NCBI RefSeq assembly: GCF_020164555.1
Contig: NZ_JAIQZB010000009.1
Coordinates: 1 to 64,000, forward strand
DNA: 64,000 nucleotides
From: Salegentibacter lacus
Lineage (GTDB): Bacteria > Bacteroidota > Bacteroidia > Flavobacteriales > Flavobacteriaceae
Direction of reading: 5' to 3'
Both the position numbers and the translations under genes were made by a program. Below, one piece after another: positions 17,834 through 26,444 of the stretch (positions are counted from its first letter, which is position 1; each line of letters begins with the position of its first letter). Under the pieces are notes generated by a model. It did not search any database, was not told the DNA's origin, and saw only the letters and a program-made list of their open reading frames with translations.

Positions 17834-17944
17834 ATTGCAGGGGCGGAAAGAGGGGCGGAATGCTTTTAGAATAATTAATTAAGATATAATGTATATGTTT
17901 GTTAAATTATAATTCATGGCGCCTAACAATAAAGCCTGTAAAAT

Positions 17945-19447
17945 ATGAAAGACTGGGAGCAACTTCCGAATATTTCTCCAAAACAACTATGGCAGTTCTC
18001 TATATCGGAATTCAATGAATGGAGAAGAAAATATGATTTCCCCAGGATAGTTGCCTTCTTAAATGAAAAACTCCCACACTTTTCAGATTGGCAAAACGAT
18101 CAAAAAGTTTTAACTGATGATTTAATTTATTTTGGACCCGCAAGATTTTTAAAAGGTAATCCTTCAAATTTGTTCATTATTGATTTTGATGACTTTGGTA
18201 ATGGAAGAGAACAGAGAATAATTGGATACAAATCGACAGTAAGATATTATAATGATAATATAGAACGATATGGTAACTTCAGTTGCTCCAATGAAATAAT
18301 TCCTTATTTCAAATGGATTCGTCAAAAAAATCACATTCCTAAAAATAGAAGTTATGGTGGTGATCTATGGGGTCAAAGTATATCTGAGGTTAAAAATGGT
18401 GCAAATGTAAGTACTTCGCTGCCTTTAGTGAAAATAGGAGATATTAAATTGGAAAATATAAATATTTCTGGCTTCAATAGTTGGGAAAATCCTGAAATAA
18501 AGAATTTCGAATTTTTGTCATTAGACCGTTTACATTTAAACAAGTGTACCTCTCATAATCCATTAAAATTAAATTTTTGTTCAGCAGATGAATTAACAAT
18601 AGAAAACTCTAGAATTAGTGAAATTCACGCATATAATTCTTCAATCCTGGGTTTCAATGTAGAGAATTGTATTCTTACTTTTTGGAGTTTAGAAAATTGT
18701 AGAATTTGGAGTCAATCTCATAAAATTGAAAATATTTCCAATTCTGAAATTTATAGATGGAAAGTCGCTAACACACCTTTCTTCCAACATTACAAATCGT
18801 TAAATGTTAAAGATTGTAATTTTGTTTATAAGAAAAATGAAGAGGAAGAATTCCAAAACATAAAAAGGATTTATGCCTCTCAGGGTGATTTTAGTAGTGC
18901 AGGATCATTTTATTTTAAAGAAAGAAAAGCTCACATTTTAAGAAGGCTGGATTTCTTTGGTTATTATCGCAAAAAAATTCCTAGAAAAAATAACGTCGCG
19001 TTTTCGACCAGTTTCGCCTTGAACAGATATAAATTTTGGAGTAAAGAGTATAGTAACTTTGAAGCAACTATCGATTTCTTGAAATTGGTATTCTATAAAA
19101 CTAAATTACTTCTGACCCCAAAATATTTTCTCTTACTTATCAGGAATTATGTGATTGTTTTAGGTTTAGTTTTAGACTACCTAATAAGAGGATTCGGAGA
19201 AAAACCATTCTGGATTATCCGGAGTAGTATAATTCTAATATTGATTTTCGCATCAATAGATTTTCTTTTATTTGATGTGAACAACATTACACCCAGTTTT
19301 ATTCAGAATGCACAAAACTTTATTGGAAATTTTGATTATGAAAATTTGGAAGGGGCTTATCCTATATTAAAAATAAGTGAATCTTTACTTGGAATTTTCC
19401 TCATTAGTCTTTTTGTTGCGGATTTTAGCTCTAAAAGAAAATACTAA
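17945..19447 (+). CDS. uncharacterised membrane protein: repeat-rich domain plus C-terminal two-helix channel-like module
   Basis: A 500-residue protein with no close relative I can name. Residues about 165-300 contain irregular short repeats with recurring N-L/I-E-N and C-x-L/I spacing (LNKCTSH, ENSRISE, ENCILTFWSLENCRIW), like a degenerate pentapeptide-type beta-helix. Residues about 315-345 carry FYFKERKAHILRRL. Two hydrophobic helices follow at about 425-445 and 470-495, preceded by DYLIRGFGEKPFWIIRSS and separated by a re-entrant-like segment; this order recalls pentapeptide proteins with an Ion_trans_2 pore, but no TVGYGD filter is visible. The base use is more A+T-rich than in its neighbours and it lies between a tRNA-like fragment and a broken rep-like gene, so transfer is likely. 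An antiviral membrane effector is speculative. Confidence 0.72.
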   Translation: MKDWEQLPNISPKQLWQFSISEFNEWRRKYDFPRIVAFLNEKLPHFSDWQNDQKVLTDDLIYFGPARFLKGNPSNLFIIDFDDFGNGREQRIIGYKSTVRYYNDNIERYGNFSCSNEIIPYFKWIRQKNHIPKNRSYGGDLWGQSISEVKNGANVSTSLPLVKIGDIKLENINISGFNSWENPEIKNFEFLSLDRLHLNKCTSHNPLKLNFCSADELTIENSRISEIHAYNSSILGFNVENCILTFWSLENCRIWSQSHKIENISNSEIYRWKVANTPFFQHYKSLNVKDCNFVYKKNEEEEFQNIKRIYASQGDFSSAGSFYFKERKAHILRRLDFFGYYRKKIPRKNNVAFSTSFALNRYKFWSKEYSNFEATIDFLKLVFYKTKLLLTPKYFLLLIRNYVIVLGLVLDYLIRGFGEKPFWIIRSSIILILIFASIDFLLFDVNNITPSFIQNAQNFIGNFDYENLEGAYPILKISESLLGIFLISLFVADFSSKRKY

Positions 19448-19505
19448 ATATATAGTGATTTGTTTTTATCATCTAATCTCTTATAAATCGGTAAAGTGTT
19501 TCTAT

Positions 19506-19841
19506 TTAATCAATCATTTTAATTTGAAGAAAGGGCTGATCTATATGATCTTTGACTTCAAACTCTTTTATAACCGAATTTAGGCGTGTAAAATTGTCCG
19601 TAAACTCCGTAGTAGTATAAAAGTCTGTGTAGCGTTCTGAAATACGCTTAGCACAGTTCCAAACCTGACATTTAAATTTGGCGTTACTCTTAGTAACGTA
19701 TTTAGTGACATAAGAAGCAATAGACCTGATGTTGTTAGCATCTAATAATTGGGAAATACGATCCCTTAATATGACTTCAAACCAGGATTTTATTACAAAA
19801 TACCTTAATTTTTTCCTTACTTTTACGTAGGAATCCCAAAC
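19506..19841 (-). pseudogene. 3' remnant of a replication-initiator-like (HUH Rep) gene
   Basis: On the minus strand a frame is open for 111 codons from just after a TAG (19842-19844) to a TAA at 19506-19508, but it has no start codon at its 5' end, so the front of the gene is lost. The protein includes SIASYVTKYVTKS, resembling the Tyr/Lys motif (YxxKYxxK) of rolling-circle Rep proteins from ssDNA phages and plasmids, followed by a basic, aromatic tail (QVWNCAKRISERYTDFY). The remaining frame is intact, so the truncation is recent or the tail is still constrained. Assignment to Rep rests on this motif only. Confidence 0.55.
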
Positions 19842-19846
19842 CTACA

Positions 19847-20926
19847 ATGGAACTTAACGATATAGAAACCGAACTTGACCTGGAACCTTTCTTTTCACAA
19901 TCCCAGGATTACTTATGTATCGCTGGGTATGATGGATATTTCAGGAAAATAAATCCGGCTTTTATTAAATTAATGGGTTATACCCGGGAAGAAATATTCG
20001 CAAATCCCATTAGCCATTTTGTACATCCCGAGGATAGGCAAAATACAGCGGAAACGCGGGCTAAAATTTTGGAAGGAATACCCTTGTTGCACTTCCAGAA
20101 CCGTTATCTCACGAAATCTGGAGAAATTGTATGGCTCACCTGGACCTCTATTCCGATGCCGGAAAAAGAACTGATTTACGCAATTTCAAAAAACATCACC
20201 CATCTTAAAAAACTGGAAGAAGATCGTCAATTCCGAATAAAATACCTCACGTCAAAAAATTCAGGATTAACACAATTAAGCTATACCACGGCTCACGATT
20301 TAAGATCCCCAGTAAACAACCTGATTTCGCTTGTTAATTTATTAGATCGCTCTAAAATTCAAGATGAAGAAAATCTAATGTGTCTTGAGCTTTTAGAAAA
20401 ATCGATTTATAAGTTAAAAGACACTTTAAATAATCAGGTTGATAACCTTAAAGAAAACCGTTTATTAAAACCCAGTTTGGAGCCGGTGAATTTAAGAGAG
20501 GTGAGTCAAACCATTGTAGATTCTCTTCGCTCCTTGATAGAAGAGACCGGGACCAGCTTTGAGATTGACTTTTCTGAAATTGAATTTCTCCAGGTGAATA
20601 AATTTTACTTGCACAGCATTTTTCTTAATCTTATTACCAATTCTATAAAATATGCAAAACCGGGAATTCCACCCATAATCTCCATTATTTCCAGAAAGAA
20701 TGAAGTCGGTTCTCAAATTCTATTTTCAGATAACGGAATTGGTTTCGATATGGAAAAAAATAAAAGCAAGTTATTTGAATTAAACCAGGTGTTTACTGAT
20801 CATAAAGACAGCAAAGGGATTGGACTATATCTGGTAAAAAGTTATATGAATAGCTTAGGGGGTGATATTGAAGTTGTAAGCAAAACAGGAGTTGGAACTA
20901 CCTTTACTCTAATTTTTAAAGGTTGA
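19847..20926 (+). CDS. PAS-domain sensor histidine kinase, apparently cytoplasmic
   Basis: A 359-residue kinase without membrane helices. A PAS domain (about 12-125: GYDGYFRKINPAF, HPEDRQNTAE) is followed by a dimerisation helix with the phospho-acceptor His150 (TTAHDLRSPVNNL) and a HATPase domain (NLITNSIKYA, DNGIGFD, KGIGLYLVKS). There is no response regulator next to it, so it is an orphan. Its ATG is only 5 bases from the break point of the rep-like remnant, so its original promoter may have been replaced when the island arrived. Confidence 0.9.
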   Translation: MELNDIETELDLEPFFSQSQDYLCIAGYDGYFRKINPAFIKLMGYTREEIFANPISHFVHPEDRQNTAETRAKILEGIPLLHFQNRYLTKSGEIVWLTWTSIPMPEKELIYAISKNITHLKKLEEDRQFRIKYLTSKNSGLTQLSYTTAHDLRSPVNNLISLVNLLDRSKIQDEENLMCLELLEKSIYKLKDTLNNQVDNLKENRLLKPSLEPVNLREVSQTIVDSLRSLIEETGTSFEIDFSEIEFLQVNKFYLHSIFLNLITNSIKYAKPGIPPIISIISRKNEVGSQILFSDNGIGFDMEKNKSKLFELNQVFTDHKDSKGIGLYLVKSYMNSLGGDIEVVSKTGVGTTFTLIFKG

Positions 20927-20972
20927 AAAACTTTTAATTTCAGCATTTTCAATTTTGTTATCCCCCGAAAGC

Positions 20973-22004
20973 TTACCCACCTTCCCGAAACCGCATATAA
21001 TACTCCTCAATTTCTTCAATACTTAAATGCTGATGCACCAGGATTTGATTTCGAAACCGTAGATTTTCTCCTTTTTTAATAGCTATAGGCCCGCGCCCGG
21101 GAAATGCCATATTTTGCATACTGTTGGCGCTTCTTAAGATCCAACCCTGGTAATTTGGGAGTTCTTCGGGTTCGCCCATAATCACAATTCCTGTAATTTT
21201 GCCCAAATTATCAAAACTGCCTTTTAGGTTCATCCACGGGCCGGCCTGTACCGGTAGGTTTTGCGGAATTACAGCTCCGTTTGTAGATTCAAAAATCACA
21301 TCTTCAGGGAGTTTTAACCTGGGTGAAAATCCGCCGTATCCTTTGGGATCTTCAGATCCTCCAATAGAGACTCCACCTTTTAAAGCGGTAAGCTTTATTT
21401 TAAAAGTCAGGGCATAGGTTTCCGGGTTAAATCGTTCGTAAACCAGCTCCAGGTTTTCCTTTAAAACCGGTTTTTTATCTGCTGCGCCATACCAGTAAAT
21501 TTCAGCTTTTAAAATGGCAGATTTCCCTTTTATAGTGGTTTCTGTAACTTCGGCCTGCCACGAAATATCTTCACTTAACCAGGGATCTCCCACGCGTTTT
21601 CCTTCAGCATATAATTGGTGCCACGACCAAAAAATACCGTGGTGGTGTAAGTGGTCTTCAGGAAAATCTTCAGTAATAATTTCCCCGTTATTGCTATATA
21701 AAGGATGCACATAATTTGCCCTTGCGTATTTGCCATCCAGGCTTTTGGTTTTCTCCTGGTAAAAATACCGGGGCTTATCATCCTCCAGCAAAAGCACGCC
21801 CTTTTTATCCTTCTTAAATTCCAGTTCCTGGGAGAATAATTGCTGTTGAAAGCTTAGCAAAGCCAGTATACAACAAACTCTTTTGATAATCTGAAACCCG
21901 CAAAATGCGGGACACAAAAACTGGCCGAATCCAGGGCGATGATTAACTACTTGTGCTGAATGCCCGGGTTTGTGCCAAAATATAAAATGGTGAAATAGAC
22001 CCAT
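20973..22004 (-). CDS. DUF6807 (PmoA-like) secreted protein, start uncertain
   Basis: From residue 39 on, this 343-codon frame reads as an exported protein: signal peptide IIKRVCCILALLSF and LFSQE cleavage region, then a DUF6807/PmoA-type beta-rich fold with FPEDHLHHHGIFWSWH and GSEDPKGYGGFSPRL. The first 38 codons (MGLFHHFIFWHKPGH...) do not look like protein, and no ATG, GTG or TTG stands just before the signal peptide. A hairpin lies exactly at the border (21897-21911). The true start was probably lost to an insertion, or a rare start is used. Members occur in carbohydrate loci; the enzyme activity is unknown. Confidence 0.7.
   Translation of the reverse strand: MGLFHHFIFWHKPGHSAQVVNHRPGFGQFLCPAFCGFQIIKRVCCILALLSFQQQLFSQELEFKKDKKGVLLLEDDKPRYFYQEKTKSLDGKYARANYVHPLYSNNGEIITEDFPEDHLHHHGIFWSWHQLYAEGKRVGDPWLSEDISWQAEVTETTIKGKSAILKAEIYWYGAADKKPVLKENLELVYERFNPETYALTFKIKLTALKGGVSIGGSEDPKGYGGFSPRLKLPEDVIFESTNGAVIPQNLPVQAGPWMNLKGSFDNLGKITGIVIMGEPEELPNYQGWILRSANSMQNMAFPGRGPIAIKKGENLRFRNQILVHQHLSIEEIEEYYMRFREGG
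21897..21911. repeat. short hairpin at the N-terminal boundary of the DUF6807 frame
   Basis: CCCGCA-AAA-TGCGGG is a perfect 6-bp stem. It falls at the point where the DUF6807 frame stops resembling a signal peptide, so it may mark the edge of an inserted small repeat. Confidence 0.45.
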
Positions 22005-22097
22005 ACTTGAAAAATACTAAAAACCTGCCAATCACAAATATTGATCTAGCGATATCTTTAGAGATAAATAGCGGCATGACTATTTCCCTTGTTATTT

Positions 22098-22114
22098 GCC
22101 TGTGGAAAACAGGC
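22098..22114 (+). promoter_or_regulatory. small hairpin upstream of the AI-2E permease gene
   Basis: GCCTGT-GGAAA-ACAGGC, perfect 6-bp stem, 76 bases before the permease ATG and inside a divergent intergenic region. It has no T-run. It could be an operator or a 5' mRNA structure; there is no further evidence. Confidence 0.35.
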
Positions 22115-22189
22115 ATATTATATGTTTCAAATTTATATTTTGTAGTTTTAAGATTGTAACAACCAACTAACTATTAAAATATCCAGTAA

Positions 22190-23299
22190 ATGCGAATCCC
22201 TCTGTATATAAGATTTGTCTTTTTTGCGCTGGCCATTATCATTTTTTTTTATGCTCTTGTTGTTGCAGATTTTATCCTTATGCCTTTGGCATTGGCTTTC
22301 CTAATAGCAATTCTTCTCTTACCCATGAGTCGGTTTTTTGAAAATCTGGGGGTAGCGCGTATACTGTCAGTAAGTTTTTCTATTCTTTTGGTAATAGTTG
22401 TTTTAAGCCTGTTGAGTTTTGGGATCGGAATGCTGGTAAGTAACCTTGCGAAAGATATTACCCAAATAGATGAAAAACTGTTTGAAGTTGTTAATAGGGT
22501 ACAATCTTTTTTTCAGGAAAGGCTAAATATGGAACCGCAATCAAAATCTGATTACATTAAGGACTCTATAGGAAGTATCGTCCAGCAGGGATCCGATTTT
22601 TTTACAGGCACCTTATCGGCAACCGCTAGTGTATTTACATTTGCAGTGATTCTGCTCCTGTCGGTCTTTTTCTTTCTTTATTACCGCGATTTTTTTCGGG
22701 AGTTCTTTTATAAGATCTTTCCGGAATCCTTACACGGAAAAATTTCTAATCTTCTTTTAGAAACGAAAAGAGCTGTTACCGGTTATATAAGTGGATTATT
22801 ATTGATGATGCTTACTGTGGGAACCTTAAACGGCCTTGGTCTTTGGATCCTGGGTGTTGATTATGCACTTTTATGGGGAGCACTTTCTGGTCTTCTGGCG
22901 GCGATTCCCTATATAGGAGTAACCATTGGCGGTATTCTGCCTATGCTCTACACCCTTGTTGCTATGGACTCGCTTCTGTATCCACTGGGAGTAATTGGGG
23001 TTTTTGGTTTTGTGCAATTTTTGGAAGGAAACTTTATCACCCCTAATATTATGAGCAGCAGGGTGAGTCTGAATCCCTTTGCTGTCATTATCGCTATTTT
23101 TATTGGAGAAAGTGTGTGGGGAATCGGAGGGATTATCCTGTTCATTCCTTACCTGGCTATTCTGAAAAATGTTTTAGACGAATTTGAAACAACAAAACCT
23201 TTTGGATTTCTGCTAGGTAACCCCCATGAGTCCGATGAAGGAAACAATAGTTTACTTGAGAGATTCAAAAATAAAATAGGATTAGGGAAAGGGGAATAA
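22190..23299 (+). CDS. AI-2E family (PerM/YdiK-like) membrane transporter
   Basis: An inner-membrane protein of 369 residues with about 8 helices. Family landmarks are the paired N-terminal helices (FFYALVVADFILMPLALAFL), the VTGYISGLLLMMLTVGTLNG segment, LLAAIPYIGVTIGGILPM and QFLEGNFITPNIM near the C-terminus. Members export diverse small molecules or ions, and the AI-2 name is historical. It stands alone, divergent from the DUF6807 gene; the substrate is unknown. Confidence 0.88.
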   Translation: MRIPLYIRFVFFALAIIIFFYALVVADFILMPLALAFLIAILLLPMSRFFENLGVARILSVSFSILLVIVVLSLLSFGIGMLVSNLAKDITQIDEKLFEVVNRVQSFFQERLNMEPQSKSDYIKDSIGSIVQQGSDFFTGTLSATASVFTFAVILLLSVFFFLYYRDFFREFFYKIFPESLHGKISNLLLETKRAVTGYISGLLLMMLTVGTLNGLGLWILGVDYALLWGALSGLLAAIPYIGVTIGGILPMLYTLVAMDSLLYPLGVIGVFGFVQFLEGNFITPNIMSSRVSLNPFAVIIAIFIGESVWGIGGIILFIPYLAILKNVLDEFETTKPFGFLLGNPHESDEGNNSLLERFKNKIGLGKGE

Positions 23300-23437
23300 T
23301 TTTTTAAGACTGTTCATTAGCAGATTTTTTCATTTTAATTCTCTCATTATTCATTATTATTAAAAACAGGAATCATTATAAATTTTCCAGGTAGCAAAAG
23401 CCTATATTAACCAGTAATTTCCGTTTTTTGCTAAACT

Positions 23438-26206
23438 ATGCGTTTACTTGCCTTGTTTTTGTTTTTCAGCTTTAGCCTGTTTGCTCAGGAATTGCCGCCA
23501 GTAACCAATTTTGACCCCGGAATTTATACTGCGGGGAACCAAAACTGGATGATGGCCGAGGCGTCAAATAATCATATTTATGTCGCCAATAACCTGGGTT
23601 TACTCAGTTATAACGGTGAACACTGGAATCTGCATAAAGTTCCCAATGCCAGCGCAGTTCGCTCGGTTTTAGCTGAAAATGAAAGAATTTATACCGGTTC
23701 TTATATGGATTTCGGTTTTTGGAAAGAAGATGATAAAGGAGAATTAAATTATACCAGCCTTACCAATCTTTCAGAAGACGAGGTCCTGGACGGGGAGCAA
23801 TTCTGGCATATTGAGGCGCTGGGAGATTATATTGTTTTTCAAAGTCTGCGCCGACTTTATAGCTATAACAAGGAAACGCACGAGATAAATACCATCACGG
23901 CAAGTAATATTATTTCGAATTTATTCCGGGTAGAGAATAAATTATACTACCAGGTGGCCGAAGACGGGTTGTACGCCATAGATAACGGGGTGATAGAACG
24001 CGTTATTCCAAATGCCACCATTCAGGATAAGCCACTTGTTGGGCTTTTTCCTTTTGAAGAAAATAAGATGCTTGCCGTTACCCGGGACGACGGACTTTTT
24101 ACTATTGAGGGTGATAACTGGCAGCCTTATGTATTTGAAGATTATCCTTTAGACGAAAGTATTTTTACCGCGAAATTGCTGGAAGATCAAACCCTTGTGT
24201 TGGGAAGCATCGGTAATGGGCTTCATGTTTATAATTTGGAGACTTCACTTAATTATCAGTTGCTGCAACCGGTGATCAATAACAATACGGTGTTATCGAT
24301 TATGGAAGATAAAGCCGGAAATATTTGGGGCGGGCTCGATAATGGCCTCGTGCTTATTAATCGTAAGAGCCCGTTTCGATTGTTTACTGATATCTACGGA
24401 AAAGTAGGGACCGTCTATTGCTCCTATCAGTTTAATGACGATTTATACCTGGGAACCAACCAGGGTTTATATATTAGAAATGAAAATTTACAGGAATATG
24501 AATTTATTTCCGGCACTAGCGGGCAGGTGTGGAGTATCAACGAAATAAATGGAAAACTCTATGCCGGCCACGATCGTGGAGTTTTTGCAATAGAAAATAA
24601 TACTGCTTCTCATATTTTTGATGGTCCCGGCGTGTGGGAAATCAAAGCTTTTAAAAATGGATTGCTTCAAGGCCATTACGATGGTCTTAGTTTTTGGGAA
24701 GATGATAATTTTGAGAACGATCCGCAGTATTTAGAGAATTGGGATCTTTCTTCCCGGAACCTCGTGGTAGAAAATGATTCTACTATTTGGATAGGGCACG
24801 ATCATAAAGGAATTTATAAGTTGAAAATAGATTCTGAAGTCAGTGGAGTGCAAAGCGAGCAGAATTATAGCGTTTCTTATCAGGGCGGAATGGGCTTAAA
24901 AGTCTTTCAGTTTAATGATTCTATTTATTATTCTACCGAAGATGAAATTTATAAGTATGATCCCTCTGAAGATGAATTTCATCAAAATAACGATCTGAAT
25001 AATTTAATTGAAGAACCAAGAATTACCGGAATCTCAAAGGTTTTACCAGATAATACCTGGTGGAGTTTTGGCCGCGATAACCTTATTTATGTAACCCGGG
25101 ACGCTTTTCAGGACAGGTTGAGTGTGAAATCGGCGGCAATTCCTTTAGAATATAGAAGTATCGCGAAAGGTTTTGAGAATATCTCCCTAATTGGTGAACG
25201 TGAATATTTGGTGGGTTCTAATTTGGGATACACGATGTTTTCTACCCCATTAGACTTTCCGGATATGGAAGATCTTAGTATTAATAAGGTTTCCACGGCT
25301 GCATTAGAAGAAGATTTTAAAAGTCACAAATTGAACTTTGATCAATTAGAATTACCTAACTCGGTTAATAATATCCATTTTGAATTTAGTATTCCGGCAT
25401 ATTCCAAACTGGCAAAACCGGTTTACAGTTACCGAATTAAAGGTTTTAGCCAGGGCTGGAGTGAATGGCAGCCCAACGGTAATGCTACTTTTGAAAATAT
25501 GCCTTCCGGCGATTATGTTTTCGAAGTGCGCGGAAAATATGATAATGAGATCAGCGAGACAGCATCTTATGCGTTTAGCATTGCGCTTCCCTGGTATGCT
25601 ACCACCACGGCAATAATAATTTATATTTTACTTTTTTCTCTACTCATTTTCGTACTTCATAAAATTTACACGGGGTATTACCGAAAGCAGCGAGATAGGT
25701 TAATGGAGCGTAACCGGAAGAAACTTGAGATAAAACAGTTAGAATCTCAGCAGGAAATTATCACACTTCAAAATCAGAAATTGGAGTCAGATATGGCTTC
25801 GAAGAACCGGGAACTTGCTGCCTCGACCATGAATTTAATTAAGAAGAATGAGTTTTTAAATGAACTCAAGAATAAATTGACCTCTGCAAATGGTGAGGCT
25901 GATATTCAAAAAGTGATTTCGGTTATTAATAGGAATATTGCAGAAAAGGATAACTGGAAATTGTTCAAAGAAGCTTTTGATAATGCCGACAAGGATTTTT
26001 TACAATCGGTAAAAGAAAAACACCCAAATCTTACTTCCAACGATCTTAAACTTTGTGCTTATTTAAGGTTGAATTTATCTTCAAAAGAGATCGCTCCATT
26101 GCTAAATATTTCGGTGCGAAGTGTTGAAATAAAACGATATCGTTTGCGTAAAAAGATGGAATTAGACCATGATCAGGGTTTGGTAGAGTACATCCTTCAG
26201 TTTTAA
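23438..26206 (+). CDS. membrane-spanning propeller/Y_Y_Y/LuxR-type regulator of the glucan locus
   Basis: A one-component sensor of 922 residues. After a signal peptide (LLALFLFFSFSLFAQ) it has two periplasmic beta-propellers of repeats (GNIWGGLDNGLVLINR is one), a Y_Y_Y domain (about 645-705, SYRIKGFSQGWSEWQPNG), one membrane helix (about 723-743), a coiled coil (about 750-800) and a C-terminal LuxR-like helix-turn-helix (about 855-915, LSSKEIAPLLNISVRSVEIKR). No histidine kinase core is present, so the ligand signal passes directly to a DNA-binding domain. It lies 238 bases before susC of the beta-glucan locus and probably activates it on sensing oligosaccharide. Confidence 0.88.
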   Translation: MRLLALFLFFSFSLFAQELPPVTNFDPGIYTAGNQNWMMAEASNNHIYVANNLGLLSYNGEHWNLHKVPNASAVRSVLAENERIYTGSYMDFGFWKEDDKGELNYTSLTNLSEDEVLDGEQFWHIEALGDYIVFQSLRRLYSYNKETHEINTITASNIISNLFRVENKLYYQVAEDGLYAIDNGVIERVIPNATIQDKPLVGLFPFEENKMLAVTRDDGLFTIEGDNWQPYVFEDYPLDESIFTAKLLEDQTLVLGSIGNGLHVYNLETSLNYQLLQPVINNNTVLSIMEDKAGNIWGGLDNGLVLINRKSPFRLFTDIYGKVGTVYCSYQFNDDLYLGTNQGLYIRNENLQEYEFISGTSGQVWSINEINGKLYAGHDRGVFAIENNTASHIFDGPGVWEIKAFKNGLLQGHYDGLSFWEDDNFENDPQYLENWDLSSRNLVVENDSTIWIGHDHKGIYKLKIDSEVSGVQSEQNYSVSYQGGMGLKVFQFNDSIYYSTEDEIYKYDPSEDEFHQNNDLNNLIEEPRITGISKVLPDNTWWSFGRDNLIYVTRDAFQDRLSVKSAAIPLEYRSIAKGFENISLIGEREYLVGSNLGYTMFSTPLDFPDMEDLSINKVSTAALEEDFKSHKLNFDQLELPNSVNNIHFEFSIPAYSKLAKPVYSYRIKGFSQGWSEWQPNGNATFENMPSGDYVFEVRGKYDNEISETASYAFSIALPWYATTTAIIIYILLFSLLIFVLHKIYTGYYRKQRDRLMERNRKKLEIKQLESQQEIITLQNQKLESDMASKNRELAASTMNLIKKNEFLNELKNKLTSANGEADIQKVISVINRNIAEKDNWKLFKEAFDNADKDFLQSVKEKHPNLTSNDLKLCAYLRLNLSSKEIAPLLNISVRSVEIKRYRLRKKMELDHDQGLVEYILQF

Positions 26207-26228
26207 GTACTTAACATTTAGGTTTTTT

Positions 26229-26370
26229 ACCTCAACATCACCTCAACATTTTGGCTAAATAGCCTAAAATCAAGACTACAAAGAATATTTTTTCAATGTG
26301 CTTATTCTTCAATTTTAGAGCGCTATAATACTGAATTCGCAAATTTCTCTTCTTTTAATTTTCATGTTGA
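26229..26370. promoter_or_regulatory. candidate operator: phased ACCTCAACAT repeats plus an inverted copy
   Basis: Two adjacent 11-base units (26229-26239 and 26240-26250) share ACCTCAACAT, and the inverted core ATGTTGA recurs at 26364-26370, about 75 bases before the susC ATG. The 11-base phase places both direct copies on the same helix face. The GGCTA-AA-TAGCC inverted repeat at 26253-26264 may end the regulator transcript. The neighbour regulator is the obvious candidate to bind; this is inference. Confidence 0.45.
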
Positions 26371-26444
26371 AGTATTGTAAAGGTGCTTTTTCCTTGACCT
26401 TAACAATTAATTGATACATTGAATTCGAATTAAAATCTCAAGAA

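Noticed and set aside
17918-17930. GGCGCCTAACAAT just before the 17945 gene resembles one half of an integron attC site
   Set aside because: No partner GTTRGGC and no second site after the gene; a 12-base match in A+T-rich DNA is not enough.
19377-19583. Rightward 68-codon frame after the 500-residue gene
   Set aside because: It overlaps the end of that gene and the rep-like remnant, is rich in Ile/Phe/Tyr from A+T-rich DNA, and shows no motif.
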